From Lutjanus erythropterus (Eukaryota; Chordata; Actinopteri; Lutjaniformes; Lutjanidae), in NCBI GenBank assembly GCA_020091685.1, contig CM034594.1, forward strand, positions 38,069,733 through 38,133,732: a DNA stretch of 64,000 nucleotides, in the 5' to 3' direction. The translations under genes and the position numbers were made by a program. How positions within the stretch are numbered: the stretch's first letter is position 1; each line of letters starts with the position of its first letter. This document shows, piece by piece, positions 1 to 9,984 of this stretch. Under the pieces are notes generated by a model. The model was not told where the DNA came from. It searched no databases and worked only from the letters and a program-made list of their open reading frames with translations.

Positions 1-516
1 GTACCCACATAGTCTCCCGTCACCCCACTGTGAGGTGTACACACCCCCGAGCGTTTACACTGTCAACTACAATTACGCCACAAATCAAAAGCAGAGAACT
101 GATGAGCCATTTAATTGCTGCTATTAAGCTTTTCCGTCTCAGTCACATTTTCATTCCCACTCTAGTCTCAAAATCTACAAATGAGATCAGGGCAAAGTTG
201 CCAACAGAGGAAAAAGACCAGTGTAATCAGTCAGGATTATGCTGCTTCTTTTGCTAAATCATCAAACATGGGTGAGTGTGACACAAGCTCACCCACTCAG
301 GATGATCACTGTGAATCCCCACTGTACGTGCATGAGTACGGATAACAATCTCTATCTCCCATGCTCCTCGTGTATTTCCTCAAATCTCTTGCTGTATGTC
401 TCACAATTAGGGGCAAAGACTGCAGCTTCAGCTAAGCTTCAGAGTAGGTATGAAAGACTAAGACTAATGTTTGAGTGATAAAGAAAATTCATTTTGTGAT
501 AATGGTAAATTATCAT
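1..516. other. Intronic sequence, nothing recognised
   Basis: No exon, RNA gene or clear repeat was recognised. By position it lies 3' of the pde3a exon 1 donor on the minus strand and is therefore presumed intron 1. Short open frames here have no recognisable product. Confidence 0.4.
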
Positions 517-1287
517 TAGAGATGCACCGATCGACCGGCCAGAGACCAGAACTGGCCAGTTTTCAGTGTGACCGGTCCTGACTGGTGACCAACCAGTCAG
601 CGTCACATGTCCGATTTGCACACATGCTCTACACGATGTTCACGTCAGACACCGGCCGTAACCACATAAACGCAACAGTGCTGATCACAGACAGAGCAGC
701 TGATGGTGTCACCAAAAAGCAGAAAACTTTTCTAGCTCTTCAGGCTAATGTTAGCCAGCAGCAGACTGCTGTTCACAGAGGGACAGTTAAAATCTCACCT
801 CCTGTTCTGGCTGAAGAATAAACAACCTGTGTCGATGCGTCTCCTCAAACATTTTCTCATCCAGACTCGTTTAACTTCTGCTTCTATTTTTCTCACTGCA
901 AAGTTTTACTGCAGCAAACTGTTGCACCGCATCAGTCTCTGGTTTGTTAACATCTACTTCCACATGAGATCACGTGAAATTACATCCCGCAAGATCCCGT
1001 GACATCATGTTCCCTCTAGTGCATAATATTAATATATTAATATAATAATATAGCAAGGCCTGGCTGTCATCTGGAGCACTTTTGGAGAAAATGTATACAT
1101 TATTTAACAGTCAGTGTTTTATTATGAACATCAAATTTAATTTTACAAGAAAAGTTGCAAAAATGTTTGCTGAATGCTGTCTATTATAGTTCTTAGAAAG
1201 ACAGAAAATCGGAATTGGCAGGTCAGACCCTTGCAAAAATCAGAAATTGGAATTGACCAAAAAAAAATTGGAATAGGTGCATCTCTA
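517..1287. mobile_element. hAT-like non-autonomous DNA transposon
   Basis: The left end TAGAGATGCACC is matched by its reverse complement GGTGCATCTCTA at 1276-1287. The 8-bp flanks (ATTATCAT and ATTACTAC) agree at only 5 of 8 positions, so the target-site duplication is weak. The left part is built on repeated CCGG/GACCGG words and the right on repeated GGAATTGG words. No transposase frame lies inside. A related, shortened copy starts at 49416. hAT assignment rests on the terminal sequence, which resembles widespread vertebrate elements ending in GGATGCACCGAT (from memory). Confidence 0.65.
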
Positions 1288-1572
1288 ATTACTACTAATT
1301 GAGAGAAAGTTGTCACACCATTACACACAGCAACAACAAGCATGGCGGAAATTGAAAGTATATAGCAGAAGGGGGTGATGCAAAAAAATGATTTCATCAT
1401 CTCAAGCAGAAGTAGCCAGTTGAGTACTTGGAGAGGTCAAGAGCTACTGTGGGTTCTAAGCTAGTACTAAGATAGTTCTAAGATAGTATTTTACAGCCAA
1501 ATCGTCCACCCCTGATCCAAATATAAGCTGATATCAGGGATAGGTCCGAGACAATTCACCGCCGAAATTGAC

Positions 1573-1776
1573 GTGTTCCATTATGTAAACGAACGTCCTG
1601 GTCAGAGCATTGTTTCACCCGGAGAACGAGCTGCAGTGACACAAAACTTGCAGCAATCATCTAAAGTGTGTGAGTATTTTAGAAAGAGATGCAACAGTAT
1701 GGTTCTCTGTAATCTCCACAAACTGGAAGAAGCGTATCACAGCAGAACAACTGTTCTGCACGAGCACTTGAAGTGA
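1573..1776 (+). pseudogene. Degenerate BED zinc-finger fragment of a hAT transposase
   Basis: The frame reads VCEYFRKRCNSMVLCNLHKL then AYHSRTTVLHEHLK. This fits the BED zinc finger at the N-terminus of many hAT transposases: an aromatic-rich start, a C-x2-C pair, then H-x4/5-H in a LHEHLK context. The second Cys of the pair is replaced by His (CNLH), so metal binding is probably lost. There is no continuing transposase frame downstream, because a palindromic element begins about 30 bp later. It is a relic inside presumed pde3a intron 1. Surrounding bases 1288-1800 may belong to the same element but could not be aligned. Confidence 0.55.
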
Positions 1777-1805
1777 AGGCTGGAGCGCAATGAGACTGTG
1801 ATGTA

Positions 1806-2898
1806 AGGCTGCAACTAATGATCATTTTGTCCATTAATCTGTAAATTATTTTCTCAATTAATCGATTAATTAATCCTGTCAACAAGTAGGTCCAAACATG
1901 TGGAGAACATCCAGGTTTGGACCTATTTTTCAGATCTTTCCTCTAATGATTATTTTCATTACTAATTAATCTGTGAATTACTTTATTGATTAACTGATTA
2001 GGTGTTTCGTCCATAAAATGTTAGAAAATGGTGAAAAATGTCGACAGCATGTCTATTGATCTGTGTAACCAAGATTGTCGCACCCCGCAAATGTCTTGTT
2101 TTGTCCACAAGTCACAGAAAGTCAGTGTGCTGTCAGAGAGGAGTAAAGAAACCAGAGAATTTGACCTCTTTTCTAAAAAAAAAAAAAAAAAAACAGAAGA
2201 CAATTCATTGATTCTCAGAATAGTTGTCAAATAGGAGTCAATCCCAGTCAGAAGCATCTGATGAGACACTGATCTGTTACATGCCAACAAACCAAAACAT
2301 GAGCCAGATGCTGACATTCTGATTAAAATAAAATAATCCCAAAGAGCATCACACTAACATGCCCAAAATAAACCTTTTTTCAATGAAAAACAAACCAACA
2401 CAGTTTCAGAGAGTATGATCAGAAGCTATTTTGGGATGTGAGCGGCTCAAGCTGGATGAACAAACAGGGATATGCTTCGAGCTCCAAGTTAGCTCATTGA
2501 ACCAGTATTCAGAGCAGAGCTCATCCACCTCATTCATGGATTTCTGGCCAAATCCAGCCAATGATTTATCACAGGTCAAACTGTAATCATCTCCCTGTAT
2601 CACTACACCTTCATCTACACCATTCTCTGAATATTTTTTTTAGGAAAAAAAAGTCAAAATTCTCTGCTTTCAGCTCCTTAAATGTTGAATATTTTTTGTT
2701 GTCTTTACTCCTCTCTGGCAGTAAACTGAATATTTTTTGGGTTGTGAGTAAAATGTGTCAGTTGAGGACGTCATCTTAGGCTTTGGGAAAAACTGATCGT
2801 CATTTTTCACCATTTTCTCACTTTATATAAAAACATATTAATCGAGAAAATAATCTACCGATTATTCTGCCATAAAAATCATCATTAGTTGCAGCCCT
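1806..2898. mobile_element. Palindromic (foldback) DNA transposon, GCTGCAACTAATGAT family
   Basis: The left end GGCTGCAACTAATGATCA is matched by TGATCATTAGTTGCAGCC-type sequence at the right end (2878-2896). Both arms carry matching inner words: the left arm has GTGAAAAATG and GAGGAGTAAAG, and the right arm has CATTTTTCACC and CTTTACTCCTC. AATCGATTAAT-type words sit near both ends. No coding frame is recognisable. Partial copies occur near 8820-9115 and 41440-41599. No certain target-site duplication was identified, so the superfamily is left open. Confidence 0.65.
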
Positions 2899-3578
2899 GC
2901 TGTCAGTCATCACATATGACGTGCTAGAAGTGTGTGGTGGTGTCTGTATCAGCACAGACTCTGCTCTCTGCCTGTATTTCTCATTATTTTGCTGTTCCCG
3001 GGACACTTTACCAACCAAATATATGAATATTTGACATGCTGGGAACGAGACACAACAATAAACTATCTTTCTGCTGCGTTTAAGAACAGTCTGGAAAACA
3101 CGGATACTTAGATTCCATTTAATAAACAAATCAGAATAAGGACAGATTGATATACGGCGTACCTGACTATCTGCTGTTGTTCCCACAGACGCTCGTGCAC
3201 TAATCATATCATGCAACACAAGCTGGGGTTCCTGTGAGGACACCGTTGTATCAAATTTGGCTCCATCATGTGTGGAGTCTGGGAGCACGTGCACCACAGC
3301 ACTGGCCAGCACCCACGATAAACAGAGGCTCTCAAAATATTTAGATGTGACCTCACACCTATGCATGCGTGCACACACGCGCGCACACACACACACACTG
3401 GCAGGCACACACAGTAACTTGGCGTGCTAAGTGCACCATCCATTTGCTTATCGGCAACACAAACACCGCAGCAGCACAATGATGATGACCAAATTAACAG
3501 CAGCGTCAGAGAGAAGGTAAACAGCAGAGGATGTTGAGATTTGAAATCAGGCGTTAAGTCACAAACACAATGCACTAA
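2899..3578. other. Intronic sequence without recognised features
   Basis: Contains a short alternating CA/CG tract near 3367-3400. The longest open frame (minus strand, 2818-3408, 196 codons) runs through the neighbouring transposon arm and shows no known domain, so it is not called as a gene. Confidence 0.4.
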
Positions 3579-3586
3579 TAATGGCT

Positions 3587-4680
3587 AGGGTTGGGCAACA
3601 TATCAATATTATATCAATATTCTGATATAAGACTAGATGTCGTCTTAGATTTTTAATATCCTTATATCATGATATGACATAAGTGCATTACAGCGCAGTG
3701 ATGTAATTTTCTAAAATTAACAGACTGTTCTAGCTGTTCTATTATTTGCTTTTCTCCACTTAGGCATTGTTTCCACATTACTGATGATTATACATCAAAA
3801 ATTTGGACGCCTTTGTATTTTACACTACAGTAACATAACAAGCTGTACTTAAATCACATGCAAACTAGAAATAAAATATACTTTATTAAATAGTTTTAGC
3901 CCATTTATTAGATCCTTAATAGACTTTATTAGTAGATGGGGACATATTACAACAGAACTGTACTGTAAACTAAAATGCATTAAACTATTAGACCTCATTT
4001 AGAGGGTAATTATGGAGACATTACAACAGAAAACTTATTTCTCTATAATTTCAGCCTTTACTTTTTAGATCTGGTTCACATATTGCTTTTAAACAGGGAA
4101 GTAACAGATGTGTGATTTCACTTTAGTTTACAGTACAAATCTGTTGTAATATGTCCCTAATTATCTTTCAATAAAGTCTAATAAGGGTCCAACAGTGGGA
4201 AATAATAGTTACAATTAGTTAACAGTACAGTTCTGTTGTAATGTGTCCCTATAATTACCCTCTAATAAAGTCTAATAAAGGTCTAACAGTGGGAAATTAT
4301 ACACTTTAGTTTACATTACAGTTCTGTTGTTATGTGAACCTAATAAGACTCTAATTAAGTCTAATAAATGGTCTAATCCTGTCTAATAAAGAGCATATTA
4401 CTTCTAATTTTAGTCTACAAGTAAAAGTTCTGCATTCTGCAGTAAAATGGTCACTGTCAGTGTTTTACTGATGTTTTTAGATTAATATCACTGCTGCATT
4501 AATGTATTTTGCATTTTACTGAGGTAGATATTCAAGGTTGACAACTTCATATTCTGTTGGGTGATTTAATATAAATCAGTGCATCATCATATGTTTGCAA
4601 TATGTGATAATTTGTGGTGTCTTATTTTAAGGAAAATGTGGATATGAGATGTAGTCATATCATATATAGCCCAGCCCTTG
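3587..4680. mobile_element. hAT-type element with exact 8-bp target-site duplication
   Basis: TAATGGCT occurs immediately before (3579-3586) and after (4681-4688) the element, as expected for a hAT insertion. The ends read AGGGTTGGGCAACATATC and ATATAGCCCAGCCCTTG, imperfect terminal inverted repeats. The interior holds several diverged direct repeats of the type TCTAATAAAGTCTAATAA and ACAGTTCTGTTGTAATGTG (about 3900-4390). No transposase frame is present. A related copy in the opposite orientation lies at 27494-28440. Confidence 0.75.
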
Positions 4681-4688
4681 TAATGGCT

Positions 4689-4929
4689 CTCAGAAAGTGG
4701 ATACAGGCCTACATGGAGCAAACAAATCATCTCAATCATAATAAAGCGTCTTATTACAATCTAATTGTCCCGGTTGACATGAGGGAGACATGTAAAGCTG
4801 TGACACATGCCCTCAGCAAAAGACAGAGGACACCAAAAGGCGTTATATGTCTCTAGTAGAAAGGTCATAAGCATTGACAAAACATTCAATCCGCTTTGCT
4901 TCGGGCGTCCAAAGTTGGACATGTCCTAC
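4689..4929 (-). other. pde3a: Start of pde3a intron 1
   Basis: Begins on the minus strand with GTAGGACATG directly after codon 302 of exon 1. Translation would continue 28 residues to a stop at 4843, but those residues do not resemble PDE3, so the GT is taken as a splice donor. Exon 2 was looked for on the minus strand down to position 1 and not recognised. Confidence 0.75.
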
Positions 4930-5835
4930 CTGGTCCCGCGGAATGCAGGGCAGCGAAGTCCTGCGGTGGGACTTGCTGTTGCTCTGAGTGTGAGCCATCA
5001 TCTCCGAGGCCGCTATGGAGCTGGACCTCCGTCTCCTTTTGAAGACAGGGATGTCCTCCTCCTTCGCCCCGGTCACAGAGCCACAGCACCCCGTCCCGCT
5101 GGTCCCTGAGGCCGGCAGGAGCCGGTCAGCATACCGCGCAAGCAAAACCCCCAGCAGCCCCAGCAGGTAGGCCAGGTAGGGTCTCCAGCTGGCCCGGACC
5201 CTGCTCAGCGAGACGAGGGACACGGCCCTGATGACGCTGATGAAGACGAGGATGGACACTCCCTGACGCAGCCGGACGACCAGCAGAGCCCCGCTGCCCA
5301 GGCAGCCGAGGACTACCAGGGTCGCGGGGAGGGAGAGCAGCTGCTCCTCGGCGCCGCGCAGGAGGGACTGCGCCGCGGCTTCGCCCAAGTGGCACACCGC
5401 TAAGAGAAAGAGCGCGGTCCGGACGAGCACGCCGCAGCGGATCAGATACAGCCCGACCCAGAAGAAGGCACATACGAGTGTGAAAACGGGGGAGACGCAG
5501 TAAGACGCGCTGAAAAGCAGCTCCACAGCGCAGCCCGCCGCGAAATGAAGACGAGAGCCGGAGCTGCTATTTCTGCTGCTGCTGCTGCCTGCATCCCAGT
5601 CGACCAATCTGAGCAGCAGAGCGAGAATAACGGAGACGGAGGCAACGCAGACCGCAGACGACACTCCTCGGCAAGTCCATGTCACGGCGAGTCTCAGCCA
5701 CGACTGGCTCCCTGCGTCCCGGTGCAACGGGGTGACACATGTCTTCACGTAGCCGTTGCGCTCCAACGCCGCCCGGGGATATTTTTCATGAGCGCTTCTT
5801 GATGAACCTCTGTCGCTGTCTGCCTCCAAGGCCAT
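4930..5835 (-). CDS. pde3a: PDE3A first coding exon (residues 1-302)
   Basis: cGMP-inhibited 3',5'-cyclic phosphodiesterase 3A hydrolyses cAMP and is membrane-associated; this exon supplies its N-terminal targeting and regulatory part. Residues 1-50 are hydrophilic. Hydrophobic segments lie near 59-78, 113-134, 138-157, 167-188, 192-211 and 217-235, fitting the six-helix membrane region of PDE3. WRPYLAYLLGLLGVLLARY (217-235) and EDIPVFKRRRRSSS (260-273) closely match mammalian PDE3A as I recall it. KSHRRTSLPCIPR (288-300) holds the kinase site equivalent to human Ser312, here Ser294. The start at 5835 has G at -3 and +4, and an in-frame TGA lies four codons upstream. The exon ends after Gln302 in phase 0 at CAG|GTAGGA. 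A PDE3B-like RNGYVKTCVTPL occurs at 26-37, but the membrane region favours PDE3A. The catalytic exons lie outside the window. Confidence 0.93.
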
Positions 5836-5903
5836 CGCTGTCAGTCAGTCAGGCGGAATGCTGCGCTGCTGACCGTCCGAGGAAATAATAGATTTAAACC
5901 CCT

Positions 5904-5935
<32 letters not shown>

Positions 5936-6360
5936 GCGTCCCAGTTTACATGTTGCACCTATAATAATCCCCCTGATCATTCATGTTCCCTGTGCATCCA
6001 ACACTAAACTTCAATATGTGTGCAAATCATGGACTTCACAACTTTTCCTTCAGTTTTTGTGGTGCACAACTTCCCCATTACATTTCTATTGAGTTGCCCC
6101 CTGGTACTTAACCAGTGAACCAAAAAAGCAACCCCTGGCGTTTCACACATCTAGGCCACTGCCTCCACTCCTCCACAGTGTCTCTCTCTGTGTCTCTCCC
6201 CTCCCACTAGACACTATCCCCCCTTTTTTTTTTGTGCCGCTCCGGTGATTCCTCCGTCACGTTTCAGCTCTTTTTCCCCGTGTTCCTGTTCATTCTGCAG
6301 GCTCCAGCAGCAGCGCGCCCTGGACGTGACTCAGTGCGCGGTGGATGGATGCCATGTTTA
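5836..6360 (-). promoter_or_regulatory. pde3a: Putative pde3a 5' UTR and promoter region
   Basis: Lies directly upstream of the pde3a start codon and continues the CpG-rich stretch of exon 1 in part. It holds a GT repeat (5903-5938), a pyrimidine-rich tract ending in a T run near 6220-6232, a CRE-like half-site (GTCACG, 6256-6261; TGACG on the minus strand) and an AP-1 consensus TGACTCA at 6327-6333. No TATA box was found at a convincing distance. The transcription start and any untranslated first exon cannot be placed from sequence alone. Confidence 0.4.
5903..5938. repeat. (GT)n microsatellite in the pde3a 5' flank
   Basis: About 17 GT units with one interruption, 70-100 bp upstream of the pde3a start codon. 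It probably lies in the 5' UTR or core promoter, so length changes could matter for expression (inference). Confidence 0.9.
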
Positions 6361-6649
6361 CATGAAGATTTCCTGGCTTGTTCTGGAAGATGGAGCGGCC
6401 CCATTATGTGAATTAACTGTGGTAATCCTGTAATACATTTTAGAGGTACTGCACTATGACAGGACACCAAAAAGGGATAGAACCCAGTGAGCACCAGCCG
6501 GGGTTTCAGTGTTGAGTTCTGGTTGAAAACTAGTCTGAACCACTCTTCTGGCTCTCTTTTCAGCTAAAGGCGGAAGCCACATCAACATGTCACAAAATAC
6601 AAATTTGTTTCATCAGTTGTAAGGTGGAACAGAGGAGTGTAAGAACATA
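6361..6649. other. Upstream sequence, nothing recognised
   Basis: No repeat or gene was recognised between the pde3a promoter region and the LINE relic. Confidence 0.4.
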
Positions 6650-7645
6650 TTGATAAAGAGAATCATGATATTACATTTAGTGGTACAGATCAAGCCTCAA
6701 AAACACTGTTTGTTGAGAGGGCTGCTTTTACATTGCTGGTCACCAGCATCACCAGCTAAACTCCCAGAATACCTTTCACTATTCAAGTTTAAAGTATGTA
6801 AAGATCTTGGATATTCTACTTACTCACAACTTTGTGATGCATGTGTCTCCCCTGTATTAAATTATGCTTCAGGGATATGGAGTTTTAAAGAACGTAAAGC
6901 AGCAGAACAGAGCTGCCTGCTGTTTTTTAGGCGTTCATAAGTTTGCTCCTATTTAAAGCATAAATGTGAAATGATCAGAATGTGAAATCGACTGCTTAAT
7001 ATGTCAGAAAACAGGATCAATAAGAAGGTTTTTCTTTGGGGTAAATTGCACAGTTCTGCATGGGTTAAAGAGATTCATTATATCTTTAAAGAGGCTGACT
7101 TACAATATATGTATAGTAATAATTTAACTTGCAGCATAAGTGCAATTAGAAGAAAGTTACTTGTTGGATTTGAGACAAAATGGTTAAATTATATTTAAAA
7201 AACAAAACAAAATGTTGAACGCATATTCAAATCAAACACAATAATTATTCTGAATCTTATGTTAGAGCAAATTTAACGAGGAGTCAGAGGTGTTTAGTTG
7301 TGAGAACAAGAATCCTCCCTCTGAAGCTTAAAGTCGGCAGATTTAAAAACATCCAGGAGGACGGCAGAATAAGTGAATTGTGTGATTTAGGAGAAGTTGA
7401 GAATGAATCACATTTTCTTCTGTGTTGTCCTTTTTATGACGAGTTTAAGAAATGTCTGTTCCAAATCCGGACAGAATGGAATGGTTATTTAATTTTAATG
7501 TTTATATGTTGGCTAATTTTGTCTCTAAAGGTTGGAAAAAGCATCAGAATGTTGCTACTCTGGTTTGTTTTGCTCAATCATGGTGTCTTATAAGCCTGTT
7601 TGGACTGGACACATTGCTTGTGCATGACACAATAATAAAATGTAT
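6650..7645 (+). pseudogene. Broken non-LTR retrotransposon (LINE) 3' part
   Basis: Three frames separated by stops and shifts read like the C-terminal part of a LINE reverse-transcriptase protein. The pieces, in order, include KVCKDLGYSTYSQLCDACVS and PVLNYASGIWSFKE (about 6795-6890), NRINKKVFLWGKL (about 7010-7050), and RILPLKLKVGRFKNI with LCDLGEVENESHFLLCCPFY (7303-7440). The last piece matches the Cys/His-bearing tail ('ExHFLxxCPxY') common in jockey/CR1-type LINEs. The copy ends in an AT-rich tail with ATTTATTC repeats near 7640-7665. It is dead: at least two frameshifts, and no reverse-transcriptase core was found upstream. Confidence 0.75.
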
Positions 7646-7755
7646 TTATTCATTCATTTATTCAGTATTGTCAGGTGAAATTCTCTGTAGCTAACATTAT
7701 CAGCTGGTGTTACCTGTAAATGTAAAGTGAAATTAGATGATGACAGCATGTTCAC

Positions 7756-8579
7756 CAGTGGCGGACAGTAACAAAGTACATTTTTTGAGTATCTGTACTT
7801 AAATTGAGTATTTGGGTTTTTTTTTAAACTTTTGACTTATGACTCCGCTACATTTCTAGGAAAGTTGTGACTTGTTACTTTTAGGTTAAGCAGAGCTTTG
7901 AAGTCAGCTGTTGCTGTTTTTTTCTTTTCTAAAATACAACTGGTCACACGCTGTGTTCCTCACAGAAAAAAAACAATCACAGTACCCGCTCTCAACTGGG
8001 ACTGATGTAAAAGCAGAAATGCATCATCCAGGTGCTCTGTAACGAGAGCAAGCAAACTCTCCCTCTTTCATTCAAACAAAAAAATACAGCATAATTCATG
8101 TATATATACTGCCCCTGAAGACAGAAAGAAATCTCAGTTATTTCACAGACTTGGAGAACAACTTACAGCTTCAATCTGTTTTTATGCAGTGATTTTAATA
8201 CAGTTACATCAGAAAATGACAACAGCTGTCCTTTTTGTTTTTGATTGTATTTCTATGTTGAAGTTTTTATAGGTGTTTCTATAGACTTTGTGTAGCAGAG
8301 TGGTTCTACAAGAACGTCAGTGCATCATTAGATGGTTTCAGAGAGTTACAAGCTTCTGTAAATGCATCATGAAAACAATACAGCATGTATTGATATTAGA
8401 AAATGTACTTTGTAATTTGTACTTTTGAATACTTAAGTATTTTTAAAAGCAAGTACTCTAGTACTTTAACTTAAGTAAAATTTTGACCGAGCAACTTTCA
8501 CTTGTAGTTGAGTAATATTTGACCAGGAGTATCTATACTTTGACTCAAGTACTGGGGTTGAGTACTTTGTCCACCACTG
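7756..8579. mobile_element. Non-autonomous hAT-type element, 824 bp
   Basis: Ends CAGTGGCGGACAGTAAC and TACTTTGTCCACCACTG form imperfect terminal inverted repeats. Flanking 8-mers ATGTTCAC (7748-7755) and GTTTTCAC (8580-8587) agree at 6 of 8 positions, fitting an aged hAT target-site duplication. Subterminal zones are rich in spaced AGTA/TACTT words, typical of a very common teleost hAT group. No open frame is inside. Confidence 0.8.
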
Positions 8580-8715
8580 GTTTTCACAGCTGGAGGCAGA
8601 ATATGCACCACACTGCAATGTTGTTCCCCTTTTATGTTTTATAGACAAAATAAGGGCAGTGAAGCATTTTATCACTATAGGACGAATCCCAATTTTTACT
8701 AAATGTAACGATAAT

Positions 8716-8806
8716 CCTATTACTTCTTTTTTTCTGTAACTGTAACACTTTGTATCCTGATTATGTAATCCTGTTACATGTAATCTGTCATTCCCCAACT
8801 CCGGTA
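8716..8806. mobile_element. hAT-like terminus fragment
   Basis: The words TGTAATCCTGTTACATGTAA and TCATTCCCCAACTCCGG resemble the end of teleost hAT elements starting CAGTGTTGGGGAGTAAC (from memory). Only one end was recognised, so it is a fragment. Confidence 0.4.
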
Positions 8807-8819
8807 TTGTGATATACAG

Positions 8820-9115
8820 GCCAAAAAGTAACTGAGTAATCTGCCAGTTATTTTCACAATTAGTTAATTAATTGTTTTGTCAAATAACTGGAAAATACTC
8901 ACAATTTCCCAGAGACAAAAGCAACATTTTCAAATGACTTCTTTTGTCCAAACAATAGTCCAAAACCCAAGGACTTTTCATTTACTGTCATAAATGACAA
9001 AGAAAAGAAGAGGCAGTTCCTAACATTTAACAAGAAGGAACCAGCAAATGTTTTTGAGACTTTCAAAATAGTTGGTCTCATTTTCTTTCAATCAACTGAT
9101 GACTTAATAGACTAA
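8820..9115. mobile_element. Partial arm of the palindromic GCTGCAACTAATGAT-type element
   Basis: The stretches TTAGTTAATTAATTGTTTTG and CAACTGATGACTTAATAGAC, with an inner part rich in GACAAAAG/CTTTTGTCC words, resemble the arms of the element at 1806-2898. The conserved outer ends are missing or eroded. Confidence 0.35.
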
Positions 9116-9984
9116 GATTTGTGACAGTGGTTCATTTAGTGTTGTTTTTAAACCCCCTGTCCAATAGATAATAGTGTTGTAATCTGTCTCCACTATTCTG
9201 ATTGACTGAAGAAGTCTGAGATTTTTCACTTCATCTCATGTAAAATGGGAGCAAAAACAATAGTGTCCATATTTTAGTAAGTGCACATAGAAACCTGTCA
9301 TATGCACCCAGTGGTCATTTCCATGGATGCACTCCAAAAAACACACACAAAATGAAAAGCACAATCCTACAAAACAACAAACAGCATAATTTAGCTCTTG
9401 CAATAATCATGTTGCCGACCATCATTTTTTTTACTGGATTAAAATCCTAAATCACATCATCCTCTGCCTCCTGTGCGGCAGACTGGCCGAGGACAAGTTA
9501 GAAGCCTTCACCTGTTTGCCCTACATTTTATGAGAGGATTTAAAAGGATGCACTGCAATCACATAAAGCTATTTCAAGTCTGTCATCTCGTTTTGTAGTA
9601 TTATTAATTCAAACTGGTTCTGTGAGAGGGAAAAGTATTGTGTTTTGTTGTCAGGCCTGACGCAAGCTGAAAGTCAAATGGTTCAGATGGCTGCAGCTGG
9701 AATTTTAGCTTTGTAAAACTGGAAAATGTAACAATATTACACCATTTTTTAGCTCTGCGTTGTCTCCATGTCATGACTTTAAATATAGTTTCTTATGCTT
9801 TGGTTCCTTCAGGTCTTGTATCTGTTACCATTATCCTTCTGGCAGATCAGCCTCAGTCTTAACAAGAAGAGAGTGGAGTGCAGATCCCTGCCAGGCAACA
9901 GATGGTGAAGCACCTACTGCAATGCCACCACAACTGCCAGACGCAACCAGCAGAGATTTGCAAAGTTCCGCCAACATTAACGTG
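9116..9984. other. Upstream sequence, nothing recognised
   Basis: Short open frames only. Bases 9745-9984 may belong to the repeat that follows, but no second copy in the window confirms it. Confidence 0.35.

Noticed and set aside
2818-3408. 196-codon minus-strand open frame
   Set aside because: Its end is the arm of a palindromic transposon and its start a CA/CG tract; no domain was recognised and it does not look like a further PDE3A exon.
4843-4929. Continuation of the pde3a frame for 28 more residues to a stop
   Set aside because: The residues after Gln302 do not resemble PDE3, and a GTAGGA donor sits exactly where the known exon 1 homology ends, so this is intron.
5126-5802. Other-frame and antisense open frames over pde3a exon 1
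   Set aside because: They are by-products of the GC-rich exon with no recognisable product.
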